Source: Paraburkholderia caledonica NBRC 102488 (GTDB lineage: Bacteria > Pseudomonadota > Gammaproteobacteria > Burkholderiales > Burkholderiaceae). From it: a DNA stretch of 64,000 bases. Positions 27,006 to 35,095 of the stretch are shown one piece after another. The stretch is taken from assembly GCF_000685095.1 (NCBI RefSeq), contig NZ_BAYE01000019.1, positions 61,946 through 125,945 on the forward strand, written 5' to 3'. Numbering within the stretch: the first letter of the stretch is position 1; each line of letters opens with the position of its first letter. Both the position numbers and the translations under genes were made by a program. Under the pieces are notes generated by a model. It was not told where the DNA came from. It made no database searches and was given only the letters and a program-made list of their open reading frames with translations.

Positions 27006-27563
27006 TTAAACGGACATGCGCCAGAGCGCAATCACGAGCAAGGTGAAAAACGCGGCAACGAGGTCGTCGAACATGATGCCAAAGCCGCCTTTCAGCCGGC
27101 GATCGAAATAGCTGATGGGCGGCGGCTTCACCATGTCGAAAAAGCGGAACACGATGAACGCCCAGAACTGGCCCGTCAGCGTGACCGGCGTGACCATCAG
27201 CAGCACGAGCCAGAAGGCGACGATTTCATCCCACACGACCGGCGATGGATCGTCAGTGCCGAGCTTCCTGGCAGTAAAGCCGCAAATCGCAATGCCGCCC
27301 ACGAAGCCGACGCCGATCAGCACGCCCCACTCGATCACGGTCAGATAGCGGCTGAACACGGCAAATGAGGCCCACGCGAACAGCGTGCCGATCGTGCCGG
27401 GCGCGATCGGCGACAAGCCGCTGCCGAAACCGAGCGACAGAATGTGCAGCGGGTGCGACAGCATGAAGCGCGCGGTCGCACGGCGCGGCTGAGGGCGCTG
27501 CGGCTTGGGCGGCTGGCCGCCGACAAGATTGTCGGCGGGCGTGAGCGGGCGATCAGTCTGCAT
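27006..27563 (-). CDS. pgpA: phosphatidylglycerophosphatase A
   Basis: 185 residues with about four membrane helices. It dephosphorylates phosphatidylglycerol phosphate in the inner membrane. GSGLSPIAPGTIGTLFAW, DDPSPVVWDEIVAFW and FRFFDMVKPPPI are PgpA motifs; the conserved acidic residues bind metal. An N-terminal Pro/Arg-rich extension of about 30 residues precedes the fold. It overlaps the end of thiL by 11 bases and is probably translated from the same mRNA. Confidence 0.95.
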   Translation of the reverse strand: MQTDRPLTPADNLVGGQPPKPQRPQPRRATARFMLSHPLHILSLGFGSGLSPIAPGTIGTLFAWASFAVFSRYLTVIEWGVLIGVGFVGGIAICGFTARKLGTDDPSPVVWDEIVAFWLVLLMVTPVTLTGQFWAFIVFRFFDMVKPPPISYFDRRLKGGFGIMFDDLVAAFFTLLVIALWRMSV

Positions 27564-28551
27564 GAAAGTGGTCGAAGCCTTGCAACGTCAGAGAGAGCGG
27601 CGCGCCGGCGGAGTCGCGCCAGTCGATCGCCGGGCGGTCGGCCGCCGTTTGGAGAGCGCTTATTGTACCGATGCGCGTGACGGGCACGCCCGCCTTGTGG
27701 CCGGCGGCCTGAACGGCGTCGCGCGCGGCCGGCGGCGCGGTGAAGCACAACTCGTAGTCGTCGCCGCCCGCGAGCGTGCAGCGCCGCTGCGTTTCGAGCG
27801 GCAGCCTGCGCAGTGCGGCCGAACGCGGCACCGCGTCGGCGTCGACGCTGGCCCGCATATTCGATCGATCGAGAATGTGCTTCAGGTCGCCAGCGAGCCC
27901 GTCGGATATATCCAGCGCCGCATGGGCGACGCCGCGCAGCGCCAACCCGAGCGCGATGCGCGGCTCCGGGCGTTCGAGCGCGCGGCGAAACGCCGCGGCG
28001 TCGTCGGCATCAGCGGTCCATTCGCCGCGCTGGATGCCGAGGCCTGCACGCGCGTCGCCGAGCGTGCCCGACACCCAGATGTCGTCGCCCGCTCGAGCGG
28101 CGTCGCGGCGCAGCGCGGCTTGCGGTGGCACGCTGCCGAACACGGTGATGCACAGGTTCAGCGGACCGCCGGTTGTATCGCCGCCGATCAGCGCACAGCC
28201 ATGACGCTCGGCGAGCGCGAACAGTCCTTCGCTAAATGCGGCGAGCCACGTTTCGTCGGCCTTGGGCAAGGAGAACGCGAGCGTGAACGCCTGCGGTTGC
28301 GCGCCCATCGCGGCGAGGTCCGACAGATTGACGGCGAGCGCCTTGTGACCGAGCGCCTCGGGATCGACATCCGCGAAGAAGTGGCGGCCTTCCACCAGCA
28401 TGTCTGTCGAAATCGCCAGCATTTCGCCCGCGCGCGGCGCGAGCAGCGCGCAGTCGTCGCCGATGCCGAGCGAACCGCTCGGGGCCGCGGACGCCTCGCC
28501 CGCCGCGCGGCGCGCAAAGAAACGTTCAATCAGCGAAAACTCTGAAAGCAT
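27553..28551 (-). CDS. thiL: thiamine-monophosphate kinase
   Basis: 332 residues. It makes thiamine diphosphate from thiamine phosphate and ATP. GIGDDCALLAP near the N-terminus binds ATP and Mg, with VNLSDLAAMGAQP and LIGGDTTGG following; SGTLGDARAGL and ALDISDGLAGDLKHIL are the later family motifs. First gene of a four-gene minus-strand operon with pgpA, pncC and the cupin gene. A divergent maeB lies 141 bases upstream. Confidence 0.96.
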   Translation of the reverse strand: MLSEFSLIERFFARRAAGEASAAPSGSLGIGDDCALLAPRAGEMLAISTDMLVEGRHFFADVDPEALGHKALAVNLSDLAAMGAQPQAFTLAFSLPKADETWLAAFSEGLFALAERHGCALIGGDTTGGPLNLCITVFGSVPPQAALRRDAARAGDDIWVSGTLGDARAGLGIQRGEWTADADDAAAFRRALERPEPRIALGLALRGVAHAALDISDGLAGDLKHILDRSNMRASVDADAVPRSAALRRLPLETQRRCTLAGGDDYELCFTAPPAARDAVQAAGHKAGVPVTRIGTISALQTAADRPAIDWRDSAGAPLSLTLQGFDHFHAD

Positions 28552-28692
28552 TGTGAGGAAAAGTGAAGGGACGACCGCCTTTCGCTACGTTTCAGTCTCG
28601 GCAGTTGTACCCGTATTGAAGGAATCGGGCCGGCAATTGGGGCTACAATGCCGTCGAACACCTATTCTAATCCGCACTTCGAAGCCCGCCTT

Positions 28693-30987
28693 ATGTCGAC
28701 TCCCGTCAATAGCAAACTCCGCGAAGCCGCCCTCGATTACCACGAATTCCCGACCCCCGGGAAGATCGCAATCGCCCCCACCAAGCAGATGATCAACCAG
28801 CGCGACCTCGCGCTGGCGTACTCGCCAGGTGTCGCGTTTGCGTGTGAAGAAATCGTCGAGAACCCGCTGAATGCCGCGCGCTTCACCGCGCGCAGCAACC
28901 TGGTCGGGGTCGTGACGAACGGCACGGCGGTGCTCGGGCTGGGCAATATCGGCCCGCTCGCATCCAAGCCGGTCATGGAAGGTAAGGCGGTGCTGTTCAA
29001 AAAGTTCGCCGGCATCGACGTGTTCGATATCGAGTTGAACGAGTCCGATCCGCACAAGCTCGTCGACGTGATCGCGGCGCTCGAGCCGACTTTCGGCGGT
29101 ATCAATCTCGAAGACATCAAGGCGCCGGATTGCTTCATCGTCGAGCGCGAATGTCGCAAGCGCATGAAGATTCCGGTCTTCCACGACGACCAGCACGGCA
29201 CGGCCATCGTCGTGGCGGCGGCGATCACGAACGGTTTGAAGGTCGTCGGCAAGGACATCAAGGACGTCAAGCTTGTCTCCTCCGGCGCGGGCGCCGCGGC
29301 GCTGGCCTGTCTGGATCTGCTCGTCGATATCGGGCTGCCGCTCGAAAACATCACTGTCACCGATCTGGCCGGCGTGGTCTACAAGGGCCGCGTCGAACTG
29401 ATGGACCCGGACAAGGAACGCTTCGCGCGTGACACCGAGGCCCGCACGCTCGCGGAGGCGATTGGCGGCGCGGACGTGTTCCTCGGCCTGTCGGCGGGCG
29501 GCGTGCTCAAGCAGGAGATGGTCAAGCAGATGGCGGAACGGCCGCTGATTCTGGCGCTTGCTAACCCGACGCCGGAAATCCTGCCTGAACTGGCGCTCGA
29601 AGTGCGTCCGGACGCCGTGCTGTGCACGGGCCGCACCGACTACCCGAACCAGGTGAACAACGTGCTGGTGTTCCCGTTCCTGTTCCGCGGCGCACTGGAC
29701 GCGGGCGCGACCACGGTCACGCGGGAAATGGAAATTGCCGCGGTCAATGCGATTGCCGAACTGGCGCGCCAGGAGCAGAGCGACATCGTCGCGACGGCTT
29801 ACGGCATTCAGGATCTCTCGTTCGGCCCGGAATACCTGATTCCGAAGCCATTCGACCCGCGTCTGATCGTCAAGGTCGCGCCCGCAGTGGCGAAGGCCGC
29901 GATGGATTCGGGCGTCGCCGAGCGTCCGATCGAGGACATGGACGCATACGAGCAGCATTTGCAGCAGTTCGTGTATCACAGCGGCACGACGATGAAGCCG
30001 ATCTTCCAGCTGGCGCGCGGCGTCGAGCCGGAGAAAAAGCGCATTGTGTTCGCGGAAGGCGAAGAAGAGCGCGTGTTGCGCGCCATGCAGATCATCGTCG
30101 ACGAAAAGCTGGCTAAGCCGATCCTGATCGGCCGTCCGGCGGTGATCGAGCAGCGCATTGCGCGCTACGGCCTGCGTCTCGTCGCGGGTCAGGACTACAC
30201 GGTCGTCAATACGGACCACGACGAGCGTTATCGCGACTTCTGGCAGGAATATCACAAGATGATGTCCCGCAAGGGCATCACCGCGCAGATGGCCAAGCTC
30301 GAAATGCGCCGCCGCACCACGCTGATCGGCGCGATGCTGGTCAAAAAGGGCGAGGCGGACGGCATGATTTGCGGCACGATCAGCACGACGCACCGCCACC
30401 TGCACTTTATCGACCAGGTGATCGGCAAGCGCGAAGGTTGCGCTGTTTATGCCGCGATGAACGCGCTGGTGCTGCCGAACCGCCAGATTTTCCTGGTCGA
30501 TACGCACGTGAACGTGGACCCGACGCCGGAACAGCTAGCCGAGATCACGATCATGGCCGCCGAGGAAGTGCGCCGTTTCGGTATCGAGCCGAAGGTCGCG
30601 CTGGTTTCGCACTCGAATTTCGGTTCGAGCAATGCGCCGACCGCGCAGAAAATGCGCGATACGCTCGCGATCCTGCAAGAACGCGCCCCCGAATTGCAGG
30701 TTGACGGCGAAATGCACGGCGACGTCGCGCTCGACGCCAATCTGCGCCGCGAAGTGTTGCCCGACTCGACGCTGGAGGGCGATGCCAACCTGCTGGTGCT
30801 GCCGAACATCGACGCCGCCAACATCTCGTACAACCTGCTGAAGACGGCGGCAGGCAACAACATCGCCATTGGCCCGATGCTGCTGGGCGCGGCGCAGCCC
30901 GTGCACGTGCTGACGGCCTCCGCGACGGTTCGACGCATCGTCAACATGACGGCGCTGCTGGTTGCGGATGTGATCGCGGCCCGCTGA
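28693..30987 (+). CDS. maeB: NADP-dependent malic enzyme with phosphotransacetylase-like C-terminus
   Basis: 764 residues from ATG 28693; the in-frame ATG at 28648 overlaps a TACAAT -10 (28644-28649), so it is rejected. The N-terminal malic-enzyme domain has SPGVAFACEEI, TNGTAVLGLGNIGPLASKPV and FHDDQHGTA; the Rossmann region starts VSSGAGAAALACLDLL. From about residue 430 a phosphotransacetylase-like domain follows (RIVFAEGEEERVLRAMQI). It decarboxylates malate to pyruvate; the C-terminal part is regulatory in known MaeB proteins. Confidence 0.96.
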   Translation: MSTPVNSKLREAALDYHEFPTPGKIAIAPTKQMINQRDLALAYSPGVAFACEEIVENPLNAARFTARSNLVGVVTNGTAVLGLGNIGPLASKPVMEGKAVLFKKFAGIDVFDIELNESDPHKLVDVIAALEPTFGGINLEDIKAPDCFIVERECRKRMKIPVFHDDQHGTAIVVAAAITNGLKVVGKDIKDVKLVSSGAGAAALACLDLLVDIGLPLENITVTDLAGVVYKGRVELMDPDKERFARDTEARTLAEAIGGADVFLGLSAGGVLKQEMVKQMAERPLILALANPTPEILPELALEVRPDAVLCTGRTDYPNQVNNVLVFPFLFRGALDAGATTVTREMEIAAVNAIAELARQEQSDIVATAYGIQDLSFGPEYLIPKPFDPRLIVKVAPAVAKAAMDSGVAERPIEDMDAYEQHLQQFVYHSGTTMKPIFQLARGVEPEKKRIVFAEGEEERVLRAMQIIVDEKLAKPILIGRPAVIEQRIARYGLRLVAGQDYTVVNTDHDERYRDFWQEYHKMMSRKGITAQMAKLEMRRRTTLIGAMLVKKGEADGMICGTISTTHRHLHFIDQVIGKREGCAVYAAMNALVLPNRQIFLVDTHVNVDPTPEQLAEITIMAAEEVRRFGIEPKVALVSHSNFGSSNAPTAQKMRDTLAILQERAPELQVDGEMHGDVALDANLRREVLPDSTLEGDANLLVLPNIDAANISYNLLKTAAGNNIAIGPMLLGAAQPVHVLTASATVRRIVNMTALLVADVIAAR

Positions 30988-31071
30988 TGGTCAGTCTTTG
31001 CTGACCGGCGCCGGCTTCCCCCGGCGCAGTTGGCGTAGAAACTTGCCGGCGGCTCCTGCCGGCCTCGTCCG

Positions 31072-31105
31072 CGAAAAAAAAGGCGTGCCCGCAACGGGCA
31101 CGCCT
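31072..31105 (-). terminator. strong minus-strand intrinsic terminator, no gene before it
   Basis: An 11-base perfect stem (31081-31091 with 31095-31105) around a 3-base loop is followed, reading the minus strand, by a run of eight T (A at 31074-31081 on the plus strand). On the plus strand no T run follows the stem, so it would not end maeB transcripts. The nearest minus-strand gene upstream of it is the rsmE/VOC/speE run, from which the intervening barnase and barstar genes face the other way. Confidence 0.75.
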
Positions 31106-31220
31106 TGGGCGAACAGGGGATAGCCGCCCAAAACGGCAAACAACAGACTTCCTTGCAAGAACCCAGCGCCCGGCATTCCATGTGAAAAGCCGGTGTTGCT
31201 GCGTCTCTTTGCTTGGTTGA
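31072..31220 (-). ncRNA. candidate small RNA on the minus strand, convergent with maeB
   Basis: Reading the minus strand, TTGACA (31252-31257) lies upstream of TAACAT (31225-31230), a 21-base spacing that is longer than usual. The predicted transcript of about 150 bases folds: 31194-31202 pairs with 31136-31145 (9 pairs with one bulge) and directly stacks on 31189-31193 paired with 31170-31174; the terminator hairpin ends it with a run of U. No open reading frame with a good start is convincing. Inferred from structure only; it may instead be a shielding terminator. Confidence 0.4.
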
Positions 31221-31406
31221 GCTAATGTTAGCGCGCCTCGGATAAATTTTGTGTCAAAAGTCGTCAAAGCGCTGCTGGTGGGGCTTTCGCGTCGAATCGG
31301 GTCATTTTGCGACTTCGGCGAACGTTGATTCCGGGGACCATTAGCGATACCCTTACGACTTTCATGGTCGTAAAACTCGTGATCTAACAGCCGGGAAACT
31401 TGGTAA

Positions 31407-31820
31407 ATGGCACGCAGATGGCAGCGCATCAAGGGCGTGCTGATCGGTGCTATTGCGCTGTGCGTTTTCTGCGGCCCCGTGCCTCACGCCATCGCGCGCA
31501 ATTACACGGCACCCACCGGCACGGATGCACAGGGCCAAGGCACCATTGCGGCGGCGCAGTTGCCCCGCGAGGCGGTCAATACATTGAACTTGATTGCCGC
31601 AGGGCCTTACCCGTATGAAAAGGACGGCGTCGTGTTCGGCAACCGCGAACGGTTGCTGCCGCCCAACCGGCGCGGCTTTTACCACGAATACACCGTTCCC
31701 ACGCCTCGTTCACGTAATCGCGGGGCGCGTCGCATCGTCTGCGGAGGTCCGCTGAAGCGCACCGACAATTGTTACTACTCGGACGACCATTACACCAGTT
31801 TTAATCGTATTGTTGAATGA
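31407..31820 (+). CDS. secreted barnase-like (N1/T1 microbial) ribonuclease
   Basis: 137 residues. An N-terminal signal sequence (charged start, hydrophobic about 10-22, cleavage near HAIA) exports the enzyme. The catalytic triad of barnase is present: E94 in GFYHEYTVPTP, R109 in RGARRIVCGG, H128 in YSDDHYTSFNRIVE. C112 and C122 could form a disulfide. It cleaves RNA, preferring guanosine in this family. The short barnase fold is complete. The next gene is the inhibitor barstar, translated from the same strand. Confidence 0.9.
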   Translation: MARRWQRIKGVLIGAIALCVFCGPVPHAIARNYTAPTGTDAQGQGTIAAAQLPREAVNTLNLIAAGPYPYEKDGVVFGNRERLLPPNRRGFYHEYTVPTPRSRNRGARRIVCGGPLKRTDNCYYSDDHYTSFNRIVE

Positions 31821-31827
31821 CATCGGG

Positions 31828-32397
31828 ATGAACGGCATGAGCGACAACGTCTACGCGCACGACACCGGAGTCGCGACGGATCTTTTCGCGGCCGGCGACG
31901 GCAATCTTTTCCAGCGCGTCATGAAGATGCGCGCCGGCGAGCAGGGCCGTGAGAACCGGAGCGAAGCTGACAGTGTGGTTTCATCGAACGAGGAGCCCAT
32001 GAGTCTTTTCAGGACCGTACGACCGAACATCGTACAGTCGATCCGCGCGTTTCGCGTTCAGGATCTCGCCGACGAGGCGAATCGACTCGGACAGCACTTT
32101 CTCTACGCGTATTGCGCAAACGCGCAGTCCAAGCAGGAAGTCCTGGAAACCATCGCTACATCGTTCCTGTTTCCGAAACATTTCGGCAAGAATTATGACG
32201 CGCTCTACGATTGCCTGACCGACCTGGTCCACAAGGCCGGTGCCCAGCCTGGCTTCGTGATCGTGCTTGAGCAATTGCCCGTCGCGCAGAAATTCGACAA
32301 GGAAGGGCGAGAGACGCTGCTCGACGTGTTTCGCGAAGCGGCCGAATTCTGGGCAGAGCGCAAGGTTGCGTTCCGCGTCTTTTATTCGTTCGCCTGA
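31828..32397 (+). CDS. barstar-family RNase inhibitor
   Basis: 189 residues from ATG 31828; alternatives are a TTG at 31810, overlapping the nuclease stop, and an ATG at 31999 with a much better site (AGGAG 4 bases upstream) that would give 132 residues. The barstar core starts near residue 64: FPKHFGKNYDALYDCLTDL carries the two Asp that contact the barnase active site, and FVIVLEQLP follows. It should neutralise the neighbouring RNase inside the cell. The N-terminal 57 residues are of unknown role and may not be translated. Confidence 0.88.
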   Translation: MNGMSDNVYAHDTGVATDLFAAGDGNLFQRVMKMRAGEQGRENRSEADSVVSSNEEPMSLFRTVRPNIVQSIRAFRVQDLADEANRLGQHFLYAYCANAQSKQEVLETIATSFLFPKHFGKNYDALYDCLTDLVHKAGAQPGFVIVLEQLPVAQKFDKEGRETLLDVFREAAEFWAERKVAFRVFYSFA

Positions 32398-32440
32398 ATG
32401 CTTTGAGCCGAGCTCCCGAGTGCGGCCAAGCCGGAATCGC

Positions 32441-32472
32441 AAAGGCCCGCCAACTGGCGGGCCTTTGCTTTT
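32441..32472 (+). terminator. intrinsic terminator of the RNase/barstar pair
   Basis: A 12-base perfect stem (32441-32452 with 32455-32466; its centre must open for a loop) is followed by GCTTTT. It lies 44 bases after the barstar stop. The 145 bases to the rsmE stop show a short repeat of GGCGCCAGTGGCG but no gene. Confidence 0.8.
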
Positions 32473-32617
32473 GGCGGATTGGGCTTGAGCTTGGCGCCAG
32501 TGGCGTCAGTGGCATTGATGGCGCCAGTGGCGCTCTTACCGCTTGTGCCGCCGTCCGCTTTGATCGCTGCCGTTGCTGCCCGCGACCCGCTGCCCAAGCC
32601 CCAACTCAATCACCGAA

Positions 32618-33373
32618 TCACCAGCCGCCCCACGCAGCCGCGAGCGCGGACAGAACCGCCATGCCAGCCGTCTCCGTGCGCAAAACGCGCGGTCCTAGCC
32701 CGACCGCCTGAAATCCGTGGTCCGTCGCGGCGGCTTCTTCCGCGGCGGAAAAGCCGCCTTCGGGGCCGACCAGCACGGTGACGGGCCCCTTCGGTGGAAT
32801 CGTGGGCAGCGCTGAAAAATGGATGCTCGCGCGTGGCGACAACAGAATGCGCAGTTCGTCTTCTGCGGGAACGCGCGGCATTGCGGCGAGCCAGGTGGCG
32901 ATTTCACGCACAGGCATGACTGTCGGCAGGCGGTTGCGTCCGCATTGCTCACACGACGCCCGCACGATGCCTTCCCAGTGCGCATGCCGCCGAAGCGCAC
33001 GATCGCCGTTCAGCCGCACGACGCTGCGGGCGGTGGTCAACGGCACGAAGCTCGACGCGCCGAGCTCGACGGCCTTTTCGATCAGCCAGTCCATCTTGTC
33101 GCCGCTTGCTATGCCCTGAGCGAGCGTGAGCCGATAGGGCGGCTCGACTTCGATGTTGCGGAATTCGCCGACCTTCACGGTGACCGTGCGGCGTTCGATC
33201 GCGACGAGTTCGGCGCTGTATTCGCCACCCTCACCGTTGAAAAGCACAATGGAGTCACCGGTCTGCAAGCGCAGCACGAGGACGTGCCGGACGACGTCAT
33301 CGGAAAGCTGCATGATGTCGTCGGGCGAAAGAGGCGTACCGACGAAGAAGCGAGGCATCAGAAAAATACTCAT
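32618..33373 (-). CDS. rsmE: 16S rRNA m3U1498 methyltransferase
   Basis: 251 residues, or 246 if the ATG at 33358 (MPRFFVGTPLSP, a common RsmE start) is used. A SPOUT methyltransferase: VTVLVGPEGGFSAAEEAAA and LGPRVLRTETAGMAVLSAL form the SAM-binding knot, preceded by the N-terminal PUA-like region. It methylates U1498 in the 30S decoding centre. The start is 4 bases after the VOC gene stop, so they are probably co-transcribed. Confidence 0.95.
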   Translation of the reverse strand: MSIFLMPRFFVGTPLSPDDIMQLSDDVVRHVLVLRLQTGDSIVLFNGEGGEYSAELVAIERRTVTVKVGEFRNIEVEPPYRLTLAQGIASGDKMDWLIEKAVELGASSFVPLTTARSVVRLNGDRALRRHAHWEGIVRASCEQCGRNRLPTVMPVREIATWLAAMPRVPAEDELRILLSPRASIHFSALPTIPPKGPVTVLVGPEGGFSAAEEAAATDHGFQAVGLGPRVLRTETAGMAVLSALAAAWGGW

Positions 33374-33377
33374 TAGT

Positions 33378-33791
33378 TCATGAAAGGTGGCGAGCGAGCG
33401 CCCAGCGGTAGCCGTCCAGATCCTCGACCTGGGCGAAGCGGTCGCCCCAGAACTGGTCTTGTGGCTCGCTCAACGATTTGGCGCCGGCGGCAAGCGCCCG
33501 GGCGTAAACCGTGTCGACGTCGTCGACGTAGACATAGAATGATTGCGGCGCGATCGCGCCCGAGCTGCGGGGTGTTTGTGCGGTGGAGCCGAACGCGCGT
33601 TCCGGCGCGAACATCACGATCAGTTGACCTTGATAGGTCATTTCGACATGCATGACGACGCCGTCGTCCTGCACGCTATCCCGCAATTCGAAGCCGAATG
33701 CCGCGGTGTAAAAGGCAGTCGCGGCTCGCGCGTCCCGTACCGTCAGATAGGGGGTCAACCAGGGCACACCGGCTGGGCGGGAGGCGGTCAT
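33378..33791 (-). CDS. VOC (glyoxalase/bleomycin resistance) family protein
   Basis: 137 residues from ATG 33791, which has GGAG 6 bases upstream (the open frame extends to 33824 without a site). WLTPYLTVRDARAATAFYTA and the C-terminal DRFAQVEDLDGYRWALARHL are two VOC half-motifs with potential metal ligands (Glu/His). Substrate unknown; the family includes isomerases, dioxygenases and resistance proteins. Upstream of rsmE on the same strand. Confidence 0.87.
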   Translation of the reverse strand: MTASRPAGVPWLTPYLTVRDARAATAFYTAAFGFELRDSVQDDGVVMHVEMTYQGQLIVMFAPERAFGSTAQTPRSSGAIAPQSFYVYVDDVDTVYARALAAGAKSLSEPQDQFWGDRFAQVEDLDGYRWALARHLS

Positions 33792-33900
33792 GGGGTTCTC
33801 CAGATCTAGGGTTATTGGGCGCATGCCGGGCCGCCGGCAACGGGTTACGTATCGACAAGGTGATAGCGCACTCGGCGAAGCCGTGCATTTTGCCCATACG

Positions 33901-34782
33901 TCAGTGTGACGGCTTTAAGAATTGACCTAGTTTATCTTGCACCGACGGCGATGCTGCAAAGAGTCCGGCATGCGCGGCAGGGCTGTAGTGCTTCCGTGCG
34001 TCGATTCCTCGCACGACGAGGCGCTCGGCCACGATACCAGCCGTCAGCGCGGCGGGATCGAGCGTGTCGCTGGCGGTCGCCATCATCCACAACGAGCCGT
34101 ATAGCGGGACGAACGCGTTCATGGTGCGCACGACCGCGAACGCGCTGCGCAGATCGCCAAGCAGGCCGGCAATGCGTTCGGCGTGGAAATAGGGCGAGCC
34201 CAGATGGACGGACAACACGGCGTTCGCGTTCATCACCCGCTTGAGCTGACCGTAGAAGGCGGTCGTGTACAGACCGGCCGCTGGCGAGTCGGGCGGCGTC
34301 AGATCGAACACGACCAGATCGAACTGCGCAGACCGTGCCTGCGCGGCCGCGGTCACGAAATGCGCCGCATCGCCGATCACGAGTTCGACGCGCGGATCGT
34401 CGAATGCGCCGCCGTGTACTTCTGGCATGTGCTCGCGGGTCAGGCTAACCACCTGTTCGTCGAGTTCGGCGACCACGATCCTTTGGATGCCCGGATGCGC
34501 AAGCAGTTGCCGCGCTGCGCCCCCGTCGCCTCCACCCAGCACCAGCGCGGCTTTCGGTGCCGGATGCGCCAACGCCGCCGGATGCACCATGCACTCGTGA
34601 TAGATGAACTCGTCGCCGGTGGACGTCATGGGACGGCCGTCCAGCGTGAAGATCCGCCCGAGCTGGCGTGTATCCCACACCTCGATGCGCTGATACGGCG
34701 AATCGACGCGTGCGATCAGCGACGCGTCCGGAAATCCGTAGACAGCGTCCGGACTCGGGTGGAACAGCAAAGTAGCGCTCAA
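33901..34782 (-). CDS. spermidine synthase-like polyamine aminopropyltransferase
   Basis: 293 residues from TTG 34782 (no ATG available before the conserved start). LVLGGGDGGAARQLL is the decarboxylated-SAM binding motif and FDLVVFDLTPPDSPAAGLY corresponds to the catalytic Asp loop of SpeE. It would transfer an aminopropyl group to putrescine in the cytoplasm; the neighbours give no polyamine context, and no speD is in the window. An alternative is a SpeE-like paralogue with another amine substrate. Confidence 0.88.
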   Translation of the reverse strand: MSATLLFHPSPDAVYGFPDASLIARVDSPYQRIEVWDTRQLGRIFTLDGRPMTSTGDEFIYHECMVHPAALAHPAPKAALVLGGGDGGAARQLLAHPGIQRIVVAELDEQVVSLTREHMPEVHGGAFDDPRVELVIGDAAHFVTAAAQARSAQFDLVVFDLTPPDSPAAGLYTTAFYGQLKRVMNANAVLSVHLGSPYFHAERIAGLLGDLRSAFAVVRTMNAFVPLYGSLWMMATASDTLDPAALTAGIVAERLVVRGIDARKHYSPAAHAGLFAASPSVQDKLGQFLKPSH

Positions 34783-35095
34783 GATGGTTTGCCCAGTGTG
34801 AACGGGTCGGTTTCCGCTGCCCGATTGTAAGGGCGACGCGCCGCACGGTCTCGTGCGCGCCCCACGATGCGAAACAAATCAGCGGGTCTGTGGAGGCACC
34901 GGGCGGCGCCCGCCATGCGGCTTTGCGCACAGGGAGGGAGGCAACGTTCTGTTAGAATGGCACGCTTTCAGCCTTGTCCGTTTGCTCTGCCCGTCTCGCG
35001 TCTTCCGGCGCCGCACCGTGCGCCGAAGCGGACTGGCCGCCGAGCTTCCGGGCCTCAAGCGCGCACCGCTTTCTGACTCTGTCTCCGGACTCGAC
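34783..35095. other. 313-base divergent gap between the speE-like gene and tkt
   Basis: A TAGAAT -10-like box is at 34953-34958 on the plus strand and a TACAAT one (ATTGTA, 34824-34829) on the minus strand, both lacking a good -35. A 5' leader of about 140 bases would precede tkt. The tkt frame stays open through this stretch (back to 34853), but no ribosome-binding site supports a longer protein. No other feature was seen. Confidence 0.5.

Noticed and set aside
28585..30507. 640-residue minus-strand frame
   Set aside because: It is the antisense of maeB, with composition typical of reverse-strand reading of GC-rich codons.
30447..31181. Cys-rich minus-strand peptide MECRALGSCKEVCC
   Set aside because: It starts inside the candidate sRNA and continues antisense through maeB; no ribosome-binding site.
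32479..32781. 100-residue plus-strand frame after the barstar terminator
   Set aside because: It starts without a ribosome-binding site beyond a strong terminator and runs antisense into rsmE.
34853..35095. N-terminal extension of transketolase
   Set aside because: The frame is open but lacks a ribosome-binding site, and the family begins near MTTPSPAPTSLMANAIR.
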